From Chitinophagaceae bacterium IBVUCB2 (lineage in GTDB: Bacteria; Bacteroidota; Bacteroidia; Chitinophagales; Chitinophagaceae), in the NCBI GenBank assembly GCA_002127295.1, contig NFUV01000001.1, positions 1,860,001-1,924,000 on the forward strand: a DNA stretch of 64,000 bases, read 5' to 3'. Shown here in pieces: positions 9,734-18,151 of this stretch. A program made the translations under genes and the position numbers. Every line of letters starts with the position of its first letter. The first letter of the stretch is position 1. The notes below the pieces were generated by a model. It saw only the letters and a list, made by a program, of their open reading frames with translations. It was not told the origin of the DNA and searched no databases.

Positions 9734-10111
9734 ATGAAAAAAGATATTGAAAGCCGTGATGACCTCCTTTTGCTGATCAAGGGATTTTATAAAAAACTAT
9801 TGGCTGATGATTCTATTAATTACATTTTTACTGATGTAGCTAAAATAAACATCGAACATCATTTTCCCGTGCTGGTTAATTTTTGGGATACAATATTGTT
9901 TCAATCCGGCACTTACCAAAAGAATGCGATACAGCCGCACATAGCATTGCATCAAAAATCTCCATTAGAAAAGCATCATTTTGAAACATGGCTTCGCTAT
10001 TTCAAAGAAAGCGTAGATGAACTCTTTGCAGGAGATAATGCATTTATAATCAAAGAAAGAGCTGTTAGCATTGCAACTGTTATGCAAATCAAGCTTAAGC
10101 AGCTCTCCTGA
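9734..10111 (+). CDS. Group III truncated haemoglobin-like protein
   Basis: 125 residues from the ATG at 9734; the frame stays open upstream to 9665 inside the end of pfkB, but that extension is not conserved-looking. The helical globin pattern is visible: FYKKLLADDSINYIFTD, INIEHHFPVLVNFWDTILF, then the proximal-His region HIALHQKSPLEKHHFETWLRYF. Group III (trHbP) proteins bind oxygen or nitric oxide through haem; roles in NO or peroxide chemistry are proposed for Campylobacter Ctb. Ligand here unknown. Confidence 0.82.
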   Translation: MKKDIESRDDLLLLIKGFYKKLLADDSINYIFTDVAKINIEHHFPVLVNFWDTILFQSGTYQKNAIQPHIALHQKSPLEKHHFETWLRYFKESVDELFAGDNAFIIKERAVSIATVMQIKLKQLS

Positions 10112-10200
10112 GTTTCATCCTGAAAAATTCGGTCTCCATCCTTTTATTTATTGTGCCTGTCAGCGGTTTTTGTACCTTAACTGTCTAAATTTTAAAAATC

Positions 10201-10848
10201 ATGAAACGAATTGCTTTATCTTTTTTTACCGCAAGCATTTTGCTTTTTTCCTGCAACGATGAAAAAAAAGCAGATGATACTACAAAAGAAACTACCGAGG
10301 TTGCTAAAACTGATGAGCCCTGGGTAGTTGTTGATTCTGCCACTACAATGGCTAAGATGATGGAGTATGGTACACCTGGCCCGATGCACAAAATGCTGGC
10401 AGGATGGAATGGCACCTGGAATGGGGAAACAACTATGTGGGATTATGAAGGTGCTACGCCACACAAATCTACCGGTACTGCAGTAAATACAATGATAATG
10501 GATGGAAAATACCAAAGCAGCAAACATACTGGCGATATGATGGGAATGCCTTTTGAAGGTATGAGCATCATGGGTTATGATAATGCCACCAAGCAATTCA
10601 CTTCTTCCTGGATAGATACATGGAGTACAGGTATTATGTCTTTTACCGGTTCCTGGGACGAAGCTACCAAGTCGCTTACATTATCTGGAACTTACCCTGA
10701 TATCTTAAGACCGGGCAAAGAATGTAAAATGAAAGAAGTATTTAAGATAATTGATGAGAACACTCATCATATGGAAATGTATGGACCTGATCCTAAAACA
10801 GGAAAGGAGTTCAAAATGATGGAAATGCATATGACACGGAAGAAATAA
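10201..10848 (+). CDS. DUF1579-family lipoprotein
   Basis: 215 residues. A lipoprotein signal peptide ends in the lipobox FSC (Cys about residue 18), followed by an acidic/Lys linker. The conserved part runs from HKMLAGWNGTWNGETTMW to KMMEMHMTRK and matches DUF1579, a beta-rich single-domain family of unknown function that is common in Bacteroidota. It is followed by a bidirectional terminator shared with the convergent minus-strand gene. A second DUF1579-like secreted protein is encoded at 13938. Confidence 0.82.
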   Translation: MKRIALSFFTASILLFSCNDEKKADDTTKETTEVAKTDEPWVVVDSATTMAKMMEYGTPGPMHKMLAGWNGTWNGETTMWDYEGATPHKSTGTAVNTMIMDGKYQSSKHTGDMMGMPFEGMSIMGYDNATKQFTSSWIDTWSTGIMSFTGSWDEATKSLTLSGTYPDILRPGKECKMKEVFKIIDENTHHMEMYGPDPKTGKEFKMMEMHMTRKK

Positions 10849-10869
10849 GAAAAGAAAAATATTTATTTA

Positions 10870-10896
10870 AAGGCCGGAAAAATTTCCGGCCTTTTC
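10870..10896. terminator. Bidirectional terminator between convergent genes
   Basis: AAGGCCGGAAA (10870-10880) and TTTCCGGCCTT (10883-10893) form a perfect inverted repeat flanked by A-runs and T-runs, so it can stop transcription from both sides. Confidence 0.9.
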
Positions 10897-10905
10897 AATT
10901 CCGTT

Positions 10906-11475
10906 CTACCCCGCCTGTTCATATGCCTGCTTTATCCAGTTAATTAAATCTTTATTGACCGTTTTCTCATCTTCGATTTTAATACGATGTGTACACATAG
11001 CGTTCCAGCTTTTGCCATCTTCCACATTTCCAGTTGCCGCTACGCCTTTAATATTTAACCCAACATCTAATCTTGTTTTGGTGGATGGCTGAATAATAGC
11101 AAATTGTTTTTTTCGTACAAGGCTTACATATGCTTTCTTTGGAGAAATTTCTATATCCTTTCCAAATTTTTGAACGTCAGCCATTATCTTATCATACCAG
11201 GGCTTCAGATTTTCTTTTCCTTTATACTGTGTAGTTATTAAATCATCGCTGTTTTCTGCAGCGCCGGCATGACTTTGCTTGGCGAAATGAACGATTGTAT
11301 TGGCATTTCCATGTGTAAAGCCATGCTTTTCTTTAAGAAAGCTTACCAGTTCGCCATGCTTTGCGAATCCACTTTTGTTTACTACTGTAATCCATTCATC
11401 CAGCTTTTTCCCTGTACTTTTTTCAATATTGGTGATCTGCGTTTGAATTGCTTTGTCGATTTTTTCAGTTGCCAT
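10906..11475 (-). CDS. DUF4287 plus DUF5655 domain protein
   Basis: 189 residues from the ATG at 11475; an upstream ATG at 11499 would overlap the neighbouring gene and adds a non-conserved leader. N-terminal DUF4287 (about 1-65, TGKKLDEWITVVNKSG and FTHGNANTIVHFAK) is followed by DUF5655 (about 80-185, KPWYDKIMADVQKFG and SPKKAYVSLVRKKQFA). This pairing is common in bacteria. No catalytic residues are known; DUF5655 is predicted to be a small nucleic-acid-type domain. First of a minus-strand run of small genes reaching 14954. Confidence 0.85.
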   Translation of the reverse strand: MATEKIDKAIQTQITNIEKSTGKKLDEWITVVNKSGFAKHGELVSFLKEKHGFTHGNANTIVHFAKQSHAGAAENSDDLITTQYKGKENLKPWYDKIMADVQKFGKDIEISPKKAYVSLVRKKQFAIIQPSTKTRLDVGLNIKGVAATGNVEDGKSWNAMCTHRIKIEDEKTVNKDLINWIKQAYEQAG

Positions 11476-11489
11476 AGTTTTGTTTTTGA

Positions 11490-11873
11490 TTAATCGCATT
11501 TGTTTAATGCAATTCCATATGGATGTGCTTTTGCAAGCATGATCTTATTTTTAACTGCGGGGTCGTCAAGCATAAACTGCAACGCTTCTTTATCATCTTT
11601 TGCATAGAAAATAACAAGGCCCATCATCTCAGGATTATCAAGTGGCAAGTCTGTTCGGCCTGCCAGTACAACTTTTCCTTCGTTCTTATACTTTATCAGT
11701 CGCTGAAAATGTTGTCCCACCACTGCCTGATCTTCTTTTGTCCAGTTCTTTTCATCTTTATACTTTTCTGTAAGGGTTAGTACTCCCAGGTAAGCTTTCT
11801 GGGTGCTGTCTTTTTGACCAAAAGAAAAAATACTGATCGCAGAAAAGAAAAAGAAACAAATAAGTTTTTTCAT
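11490..11873 (-). CDS. Secreted YciI-like protein
   Basis: 127 residues with an N-terminal signal peptide (MKKLICFFFFSAISIFSFGQ). The body has the dimeric ferredoxin-like YciI pattern (YLGVLTLTEKY, VVGQHFQRLIKYKNEGKVVLAGRTD, then EALQFMLDDPAVKNKIMLAKAHPYG). YciI proteins are small and usually cytoplasmic with a conserved His/Asp pair; an exported version is common in Bacteroidota. The gene lies between the DUF4287 and DUF1801 genes with short gaps. Function unknown. Confidence 0.8.
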   Translation of the reverse strand: MKKLICFFFFSAISIFSFGQKDSTQKAYLGVLTLTEKYKDEKNWTKEDQAVVGQHFQRLIKYKNEGKVVLAGRTDLPLDNPEMMGLVIFYAKDDKEALQFMLDDPAVKNKIMLAKAHPYGIALNKCD

Positions 11874-11884
11874 AACTGGTTTAA

Positions 11885-12340
11885 TTACCTTTTTAAATTT
11901 TTCTCATACATAGCTATCCATTCATCCGGAGTCATTTTAGAAGCTAATTCACCAATTAAATCAAAAGGTATATCCTCTGGTTTTTTGTAACGGATACAGC
12001 TTTTCCCCATATCCAATTTTTTAGGTGAGGCTTTTGCATGAGCTTCTGTAAACCATTTTAGCAGTTTAGGATCGGCATAAACACCCATGTGATATACAGC
12101 GATAAAATTTTTTTGCGAGGCTAATCCCATAAAAGGTAATGGATCTTTGGGATTACAATGATAGCCTGCCGGGTAAATAGAGTGTGGAACTGAATAACCC
12201 ATCATTCCATACCCCATTCCTTCTTTAAATCCCTTTGGCATATTTTTTTTTATCACAGCCCTTAGTTTTTTCAGAGCTGCTTGTCGCTCTATGGGAGTTT
12301 CATTAATATAATCTTCTACTGTGGTTGCCTTTGATTGCAT
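11885..12340 (-). CDS. DUF1801 (YdhG-like) domain protein
   Basis: 151 residues, cytoplasmic. The motifs TVEDYINETPIERQAALKKLRAVIKK, GFKEGMGYGMMGYSVP and ASQKNFIAVYHMG are characteristic of DUF1801, an iron-chaperone-like fold related to frataxin that is found widely in small stress-associated gene sets. The family is often near YciI, VOC and SRPBCC genes, as here. No catalytic site known. Confidence 0.85.
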   Translation of the reverse strand: MQSKATTVEDYINETPIERQAALKKLRAVIKKNMPKGFKEGMGYGMMGYSVPHSIYPAGYHCNPKDPLPFMGLASQKNFIAVYHMGVYADPKLLKWFTEAHAKASPKKLDMGKSCIRYKKPEDIPFDLIGELASKMTPDEWIAMYEKNLKR

Positions 12341-12378
12341 AATATTTTCACTTTTATTTTCAAAAGATAAGCATGGTT

Positions 12379-12762
12379 CTATTGTGGAACAGAGTGTAAG
12401 CCAATACGATTACCTTCTGTATCTATTATTACGGCCATAAAACCGTACTCTGGCGAAATTTCTGTTTTCGCCAGAAATATCTTGCCGCCAGCGGCTTCTA
12501 CTTTATCTAATACATTTTGTACGTCAGGATTTCCATTGAGATAAATCAATGGTCCGTCTGTTGACGAGGGTTTATGGAATCCTCCACTGTCAACCAATGC
12601 ACCACCCACCTGTGTCATCATATCATTCAACGGGAACATCCTCATTTTAATATTTGGTAAATCCATCGGTGCTAATGAGATGCCGAAGATAGTTTCATAA
12701 AACTTTGTTGCCCGGTCAAGGTCGTTGGTTCCTATTTCGAACCAGCTGATTGCATTGTTCAT
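12379..12762 (-). CDS. VOC-superfamily (glyoxalase-like) protein
   Basis: 127 residues with two beta-alpha-beta-beta-beta halves: ISWFEIGTNDLDRATKFYETIFG in the first and the closing GFMAVIIDTEGNRIGLHS in the second. Members bind a metal and act as lyases, dioxygenases or binding proteins; the metal ligands here resemble the 27 kDa antigen-like subgroup, usually annotated only as VOC family. Expressed with its DUF1801 and DUF2911 neighbours, 38 bp upstream of DUF1801. Substrate unknown. Confidence 0.85.
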   Translation of the reverse strand: MNNAISWFEIGTNDLDRATKFYETIFGISLAPMDLPNIKMRMFPLNDMMTQVGGALVDSGGFHKPSSTDGPLIYLNGNPDVQNVLDKVEAAGGKIFLAKTEISPEYGFMAVIIDTEGNRIGLHSVPQ

Positions 12763-12778
12763 ATTGAATGAATTTTTA

Positions 12779-13891
12779 TTATTGATTAATATCTTTCCCT
12801 TCTTTCAATTTGGCTATTTGTACTTCCAGTGATTTTTTAGTTGCATCGTTGGGTGCTTGCGACATTGCTTTTTCAGCAACTTTTATAGCATTGGCAAAAT
12901 CACCTTTTGCAGAATATGCAAATGCCATCGCATTATTTACCGCAAACACATCGCCGAACTTTGTTTTAGCCGTCTGCAAAATTTCCAGTGATTTGTCGTT
13001 CCTCTTCTGAGTTATTAATGCCCGGCTATATCCAACATACTGATTCATGTTGGCCATTGTAAGTGCTTCTGTCATCACAGAATCAGCTTGTGTTAGTCGA
13101 TTTAACTTTTCATAACCTGTAGCAAGATTTCGCAGACTTACATAACTCTTTTGTCCATTGAACCCGGTAACGGCTCTTTGTGCCCATCCCAATGCTTCTT
13201 CCAAATTAATATTTTTATTAAAACAATAAGAAGAACCCTGGATCATATTGGTGCTGTTGAAATTTTTCTGACTGGTAGTTTGTTCCCGCAATCTCGCTAT
13301 TACAATATTATCTACATCCACCTCTACTTTAAACGGAACGGATAGCTTTTCCCACTGCATAGCAATTACACAGGATTTTTCTTTATGCTCAATAAATTCA
13401 TACTTTAACCATTCTACACTTTTATCTAAAGAAACTGGTTTTACATTTACACGAAGTGCATCATATTTTTCATCGTAATAAAAACTACCCCAGGCTTCTG
13501 ACTGGTTGGAGAAAATAATAGTGACATTATCTGCTCCCATGGCCATATGTAATCCGTATGTGCCGGCTTTCAGATCTTTGCCTTCTACTTTTACGTCATG
13601 TTCAAAAGTAATAGTTGTGTTATCGTTAGCACCGGCTCTCCACGGAGCAGTGGGTTTGTTTGTAAGAAAACTGGTTGTACTAAACCCGTAAGTAACAACA
13701 TTGCCATCACCATAAATTTTTCCTTCTCTTTTATTTACATCTGGACGGGAATATTTAATTGTAATGCTGGTAATCCCCACTTCTTCTGAAACAGATGCTC
13801 TAGGATTACCGCCAACTGAGGGTACATCCATTTGAGCCAGGGAACTAATAGTAAAAAGAATTGTTGCCGTAGCAAGAAAAATGTATTTCAT
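12779..13891 (-). CDS. Secreted DUF2911 protein with C-terminal TPR-like region
   Basis: 370 residues from the ATG at 13891, where a signal peptide (MKYIFLATATILFTISSLAQ) begins; the open frame to 14017 would run into the next gene and was not used. DUF2911 follows (PRASVSEEVGITSITIKYSRPDV to ITFEHDVKVEGKDLKAGTYGLHM, about 25-185). The last 130 residues form helical pairs of TPR type (AVTGFNGQKSYVSLRNLATGYEKL). It is probably a periplasmic or surface protein. Function unknown. Confidence 0.82.
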   Translation of the reverse strand: MKYIFLATATILFTISSLAQMDVPSVGGNPRASVSEEVGITSITIKYSRPDVNKREGKIYGDGNVVTYGFSTTSFLTNKPTAPWRAGANDNTTITFEHDVKVEGKDLKAGTYGLHMAMGADNVTIIFSNQSEAWGSFYYDEKYDALRVNVKPVSLDKSVEWLKYEFIEHKEKSCVIAMQWEKLSVPFKVEVDVDNIVIARLREQTTSQKNFNSTNMIQGSSYCFNKNINLEEALGWAQRAVTGFNGQKSYVSLRNLATGYEKLNRLTQADSVMTEALTMANMNQYVGYSRALITQKRNDKSLEILQTAKTKFGDVFAVNNAMAFAYSAKGDFANAIKVAEKAMSQAPNDATKKSLEVQIAKLKEGKDINQ

Positions 13892-13937
13892 ATAGCAATC
13901 ATTTTCGGTGTTAGTAAAGCTATTAATATTTACAAAC

Positions 13938-14459
13938 TCAATCTCCTTTTTTTCTTCTGTATTCAAAATCATATTCGGTCGTCCAGCTAACGCCATTGTC
14001 TTTTGAAATTTCCCCATGCTGTCGCAGTTTTACGGGGCTCAGATTAGTGAACGTCATTTTACGAATAGCCATGGTGTCTTTGGAGAATGCGAACGGAGTT
14101 GAGCTATAAATAAGTTTATTGTTTTCAAATTTGCCAATCAGGTATTCATTACTTCCCCCTACATTATCTACCCATGTTTGTTGCCACTGTTTTGTTACAG
14201 CATTATAGGTATTGAAACTTTTTCCCGCATACCTCATACCCCTGTTTACTGAAGCACTTGTCCATTCTTCAAGAATGACACAGCTATCAAGCAACAAGGT
14301 TATTTTACTGTCGCCAGCTTTTTGTCCACTTGTATTAAAAGCTTCCCATTGACCCAGCCAAAAGTCAAATTGACGGTATTCGGGTTGACTACAGGGCTTT
14401 TGCGAAAGAACAGGCAATATGTAGCAAAAAAGAATGGCAGATAGAATTAGCTTTCTCAT
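13938..14459 (-). CDS. Secreted DUF1579-like protein
   Basis: 173 residues from the ATG at 14459, which begins a signal peptide ending VLSQ. The body (YRQFDFWLGQWEAFNTSGQ, TSASVNRGMRYAGKSFN, KQWQQTWVDNVGG) is the lipocalin-like pattern of DUF1579/heme-binding-like proteins: a WLGxW opening, then repeated strands with conserved Trp. Downstream genes on the same strand are DUF2911 and VOC. Function unknown. Confidence 0.72.
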   Translation of the reverse strand: MRKLILSAILFCYILPVLSQKPCSQPEYRQFDFWLGQWEAFNTSGQKAGDSKITLLLDSCVILEEWTSASVNRGMRYAGKSFNTYNAVTKQWQQTWVDNVGGSNEYLIGKFENNKLIYSSTPFAFSKDTMAIRKMTFTNLSPVKLRQHGEISKDNGVSWTTEYDFEYRRKKGD

Positions 14460-14516
14460 TGTATTTTTTAAGATAGACATCTTCACCATGCTTTTAGCTG
14501 AAGCATTCATCCTTGA

Positions 14517-14954
14517 TTATCGCCACACACCAATGATAGCTCCCATCAGGATTAGGGATACAATACTATAGAAGCCATTGATCAGAATAAGACGCCATGG
14601 CTTTTGCTCAAACAAACTGTGAATAGCAATTGCACAAAAGGTCCAGATTCCGGCTAAGAAGCCGGAGGTTGCTCCCCATACCAGGTCAGTCTTTTGTGCA
14701 CAATTACCGGTACATTCAGCAGGGGAATCTGCTAAAAACATACCCAGGTTGGCTGCCATCAACAAAGAAAAGATTAATGTCCAGCCGAAAATTTTTCCTT
14801 TGCTACCCCCGTTTTTTATTTGTTCTTCGGTAAAATTATTATCCTTCATCCAAGCCTTACCGAATAAGCCGGGTGAATACCAGATACCGCCAACTACAAA
14901 AGCAGAAATACCAGCAACGAGTACGGCCAACCAGTTAATAGAACCCATATCCAT
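14517..14954 (-). CDS. DUF1761 integral membrane protein
   Basis: 145 residues, four transmembrane segments. The motifs AFVVGGIWYSPGLFGKAWM and the C-terminal GFYSIVSLILMGAIIGVWR are typical of DUF1761. It is the first gene of the minus-strand run that continues to 10906 and diverges from the LytS-type kinase at 15039, so the 84-bp gap holds two promoters. No known biochemical role. Confidence 0.85.
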   Translation of the reverse strand: MDMGSINWLAVLVAGISAFVVGGIWYSPGLFGKAWMKDNNFTEEQIKNGGSKGKIFGWTLIFSLLMAANLGMFLADSPAECTGNCAQKTDLVWGATSGFLAGIWTFCAIAIHSLFEQKPWRLILINGFYSIVSLILMGAIIGVWR

Positions 14955-15038
14955 GGTGAAATAGTTTAAATGATGAAATAAAGTGGCATATCTAAACTAT
15001 TTTATAATTTTTACCTGGCAATTGAATAGCGAACTAAC

Positions 15039-16115
15039 TTGGAAAAGAAAGGTACGAACATAGCAAAAGGGCCGACCGGGATCAAAACAGGTTATCCTGT
15101 TAATGATATTGGCTTCCGGCTGGTACTTACACCAGTATTTGGAATTGCTATTCCACTTATTACGGGCATGATCAACGGCCGTAATTTTTCTAACTGGGAG
15201 GTAAAGCTGAGTTTTCTGTATACTATCATGATCGCATTTGTTATATGGCAGGGCAATCGGTATTTACATTTTTCGCTGCGTACTTATTTTGACTGGATCA
15301 ATAAACCGTTGCAAAAAATAGCGGTACTGTTACTAACTGTAATTTTTTATACTGTTCCCATAAGTGTATTGCTACTGGTAGGTTGGTATAAAATATTTAC
15401 GAATAGCGCAGTAAACTGGAATATTGTCACTCAATCAACGTTGATCATTCTTATCGCTGTTCTTTTTATTACACATATCTACGAAACCGTTTTCCTGGTA
15501 AAAGAATCAGAAAACGAAATGATAAAAAGCGAACAGCTGGAAAGAGCAAAAGCAGAAGCAGAGTTAGAAGCATTAAAAAACCAGATCGATCCACATTTCA
15601 TTTTTAATTCACTGAACACCCTAAGTCATTTAATAGAAGAAAAGCCACAACGGGCAAAGCTTTTTAATGATAACCTGGCCGATGTGTACCGGTACATACT
15701 ACAAAACAAAGCAAGAAGCCTGGTACTCTTGCGGGAAGAAATGGAATTCCTGCAAAGCTACTTCCTGTTGCTTCAGATACGATTTGAAAAAGCTGTGCAA
15801 TTAAATATTGTTGTAGAAGAAGCCGCACTGGATCAATACCTGGTGCCACCTATCTCGCTACAAATACTGGTAGAAAATGCCATTAAGCATAACGAATTTT
15901 CTGAAGCATCGCCATTGTTAATCACCATTGAAATGAAAAATGAAGAATTAATAATTCAGAATGTTGTAAAGAAAAAACTATTGCGGAGAGAGTCTTCTAA
16001 AATCGGGCTGCAAAATTTAAGGGAACGGTATAAACTTACCACCAACCGGCAAGTAATTATAGAAGAGGACAAAAAAGATTTTACAGTATACTTACCTGTA
16101 TTAAAAATTGTATAG
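15039..16115 (+). CDS. LytS-type sensor histidine kinase
   Basis: 358 residues. No ATG precedes the conserved region, so a TTG at 15039 is taken as the start (an in-frame stop lies at 15027). Four transmembrane helices (about 25-140) are followed by a short coiled region and the His_kinase motif LKNQIDPHFIFNSLNTLSHLIEE, then an HATPase domain (PPISLQILVENAIKHN, GLQNLRERY). The phospho-acceptor is the His in DPHFIFN. The LytTR regulator gene begins 16 bp downstream, so the pair is a classic Bacteroidota two-component system. Signal unknown. Confidence 0.92.
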   Translation: MEKKGTNIAKGPTGIKTGYPVNDIGFRLVLTPVFGIAIPLITGMINGRNFSNWEVKLSFLYTIMIAFVIWQGNRYLHFSLRTYFDWINKPLQKIAVLLLTVIFYTVPISVLLLVGWYKIFTNSAVNWNIVTQSTLIILIAVLFITHIYETVFLVKESENEMIKSEQLERAKAEAELEALKNQIDPHFIFNSLNTLSHLIEEKPQRAKLFNDNLADVYRYILQNKARSLVLLREEMEFLQSYFLLLQIRFEKAVQLNIVVEEAALDQYLVPPISLQILVENAIKHNEFSEASPLLITIEMKNEELIIQNVVKKKLLRRESSKIGLQNLRERYKLTTNRQVIIEEDKKDFTVYLPVLKIV

Positions 16116-16131
16116 GTCTAAACATTAACAC

Positions 16132-16884
16132 ATGAAAGTGATCATCATTGAAGATGAGAAACCCGCAGCCGAAAAACTATTAAAGGCTATTCAAAAAACG
16201 AATCCGGCTATTGAAGTTGTCGCAGTGCTTCCAAGTGTAAAGTCATCTGTAGATTGGTTGCAGCAAAACCCTATGCCTGATCTTCTTTTTATGGATATTG
16301 AACTAAGCGATGGACTTTCTTTTAAAATTTTTGATAAAATAAATATTACGAGCCCTGTAATTTTTTGCACCGCTTATGATGAATACTGGCAGGAGGCATT
16401 TGAACATAATAGCATTGACTATTTATTGAAGCCTGTCAAACAAGAAAAATTAGAAGTTACTTTAAATAAATATGAAAAACTAAAACAACATTTTGCCAGC
16501 AGCTTTCAGCAATTGCAACAATGGCAACAACAACCCGGTGCCAATTATAAAAAACGTTTCCTTGTAAAAAGAGGAGCAGATTATATCAGCATCAAAACAG
16601 AAGACATTGCTTATTTCTATGCCACACATAAACTGGTGTGTATGGTAGATAATAAAAGTCAGAAATTTATTTTAGACCAATCATTGGCTGATATTGAAAA
16701 ACACCTGGACCCGGCACATTTTTACCGGGTAAACAGAAAATACCTTGTTCAGCTCACAGCTATAAAAAAAATAAAAGCTTACCCGAAAAGCAAGTTACAG
16801 GTAGAAGTTGAACCGGTTGTTAGCGAGGATATTGTTGTAAGCCAGGAAAATGCATCTGCATTCAAAGAATGGATGGGGCAATAA
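16132..16884 (+). CDS. LytTR-family response regulator
   Basis: 250 residues. The receiver domain (1-120) has the acidic pocket IEDE and phospho-acceptor D55 in LLFMDIELSD. A LytTR DNA-binding domain (about 145-245) carries FLVKRGADYISIKTEDIAYFYA and HFYRVNRKYLVQL. It is the partner of the upstream LytS kinase. LytTR regulators bind direct repeats about one helical turn apart; no obvious target pair was seen in the adjacent intergenic DNA. Confidence 0.93.
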   Translation: MKVIIIEDEKPAAEKLLKAIQKTNPAIEVVAVLPSVKSSVDWLQQNPMPDLLFMDIELSDGLSFKIFDKINITSPVIFCTAYDEYWQEAFEHNSIDYLLKPVKQEKLEVTLNKYEKLKQHFASSFQQLQQWQQQPGANYKKRFLVKRGADYISIKTEDIAYFYATHKLVCMVDNKSQKFILDQSLADIEKHLDPAHFYRVNRKYLVQLTAIKKIKAYPKSKLQVEVEPVVSEDIVVSQENASAFKEWMGQ

Positions 16885-16937
16885 AAAACCGTCCTGTTCT
16901 TCTCGAATCCATGTAAAGATTCAAGTCAACAGAACGG
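16883..16937 (-). terminator. Terminator for the minus-strand Spy-like gene
   Basis: Read on the minus strand, CCGTTCTGTT pairs with AACAGGACGG (one mismatch) across a loop that contains a second small stem (GAATC/GATTC), and six T follow (plus-strand A-run 16883-16888). It lies just past the stop of the gene at 16969. Confidence 0.7.
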
Positions 16938-16968
16938 CTATCATGTATAGCCAAAAAATGAGAATTCT

Positions 16969-17361
16969 TTAGTTTCCGCCGCCGCCTTGACGCTGAGGCC
17001 TCATACCTGGCTCAATTTGCTTTTTCCATATCTCATACTGGGCTTCCGGTAATGTTTTCTTTAATTTTTCGTCTCTTGCTTCTGTGATCGGCTGCATTTT
17101 TTCTTGCATAGCTTCACGGCTGGGTCTTTCTCCACCCGCCATCAATTCTTCTCTTGCCTTGTCTGAATCTTTGTAATAAGTGGTAAAAATTGCGTCCACT
17201 TCTGCAGCTTTGGCAGCTTCCAACTTAAAAGCACTATCCATTTTAGCATGGATGATAGCCACTCTTTCCTCTACCGTGCGGCGCTGAAAACCGCCGCCTT
17301 GAGCAAAGGCCGAGCCTCCAATAAGTAACGAAACAAGCAAAAACAGGGTTATTTTTTTCAT
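16969..17361 (-). CDS. Secreted helical Spy/CpxP-like protein
   Basis: 130 residues from the ATG at 17361; the frame is open further upstream but the signal peptide (MKKITLFLLVSLLIGGSAFAQ) marks the start. The mature protein is charged and helical (RTVEERVAIIHAKMDSAFKL, then KMQPITEARDEKLKKTLPEAQY) and ends in a Gly/Gln/Arg-rich tail. Bacteroidota have many such periplasmic proteins resembling Spy/CpxP chaperones with LTxxQ-type repeats; here the repeats are degenerate. Function inferred only from general shape. Confidence 0.6.
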   Translation of the reverse strand: MKKITLFLLVSLLIGGSAFAQGGGFQRRTVEERVAIIHAKMDSAFKLEAAKAAEVDAIFTTYYKDSDKAREELMAGGERPSREAMQEKMQPITEARDEKLKKTLPEAQYEIWKKQIEPGMRPQRQGGGGN

Positions 17362-17499
17362 TTTTGAGTAGTTTTTATGATGAAGTAGTTTTGTATGAGA
17401 CGACAGGGGGTAAAAAAACATTCGTCTTGGGGGTATTTTCAATCCTCCCTATTTGCCCGAACTCAAGTATCTTGCACTTCCTTAATTATTTAAAAACGT

Positions 17500-18066
17500 A
17501 TGGAATACAGTAAACTTGTTGCCGTAAGCGGATTACCCGGATTGTTTGAATTATTAAACAGCAAAACCGACGGAGCCATCCTTCGCTCCCTAGATGATAA
17601 AACAACCCGTTTTGTTTCAACCCGTGTTCACAACTTTTCACATTTAGAAAGTATTGAGATCTACACGGTTCGGGACAATGTGAACCTGGTGGATATTTTC
17701 AATGCCATGGAAACATCAACGGAAAAATTACCAGATGATAAAAATGCAGATGCCGTAAAAAAATACTTCGAAAAAGCATACCCTGATATGGATTTTGACA
17801 GAGTATATGCCAGCGATATGAAGAAGATGGTAAAATGGTTCTCTGTGTTAAAGAAGAATAACGTTGAAATTAAACTATCCGAACTTCCGGAAGAGGAAGA
17901 AGAAATGGTGGAAGTAGCAGAAGAAGCACCTGCTGAAAAGCCAGCCAAGAAAGCTGCTGCCAAGAAAAAAGAACCAGCTGCAAAAAAAGCAGAGTCCAGC
18001 GATACAGCTGAAGCTCCTGCTAAGAAGCCTGCTAAAAAAGCTGCGCCTAAGAAAAAAGCTGAATAA
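17500..18066 (+). CDS. DUF5606 protein with histone H1-like Lys/Ala/Pro tail
   Basis: 188 residues. The N-terminal 130 residues match DUF5606, a Bacteroidota-specific domain (YSKLVAVSGLPGLFELL, NFSHLESIEIYTVRDNVNLVDIF, MVKWFSVLKKNNVEIKL). An acidic linker (EEEEEMVEVAEEAPAE) follows, then a basic tail of repeated PAKKAA units like histone H1 and bacterial H1-like proteins. The tail suggests nucleic acid contact, which is an inference. A terminator follows at 18086. Confidence 0.88.
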   Translation: MEYSKLVAVSGLPGLFELLNSKTDGAILRSLDDKTTRFVSTRVHNFSHLESIEIYTVRDNVNLVDIFNAMETSTEKLPDDKNADAVKKYFEKAYPDMDFDRVYASDMKKMVKWFSVLKKNNVEIKLSELPEEEEEMVEVAEEAPAEKPAKKAAAKKKEPAAKKAESSDTAEAPAKKPAKKAAPKKKAE

Positions 18067-18085
18067 TTAATAAAGAACCAGGGAC

Positions 18086-18130
18086 AAGCTACAAGGCTCA
18101 AGCTATACACTTGATAATTGTAGCTTTTTC
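18086..18130 (+). terminator. Rho-independent terminator after the DUF5606 gene
   Basis: AAGCTACA (18086-18093, allowing the last bases to fray) pairs with TGTAGCTT (18119-18126), followed by a T-run. Confidence 0.7.
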
Positions 18131-18151
18131 GTTTTATAAAAAGAAATACTT

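Noticed and set aside
13892-14017. N-terminal extension of the DUF2911 protein
   Set aside because: It overlaps the neighbouring gene and precedes an obvious signal peptide start at 13891.
16936-16952. GGCTAT/ATAGCC hairpin between the LytTR gene and the Spy-like gene
   Set aside because: An A-run rather than a T-run follows on the plus strand; the larger hairpin at 16883-16937 explains minus-strand termination better.
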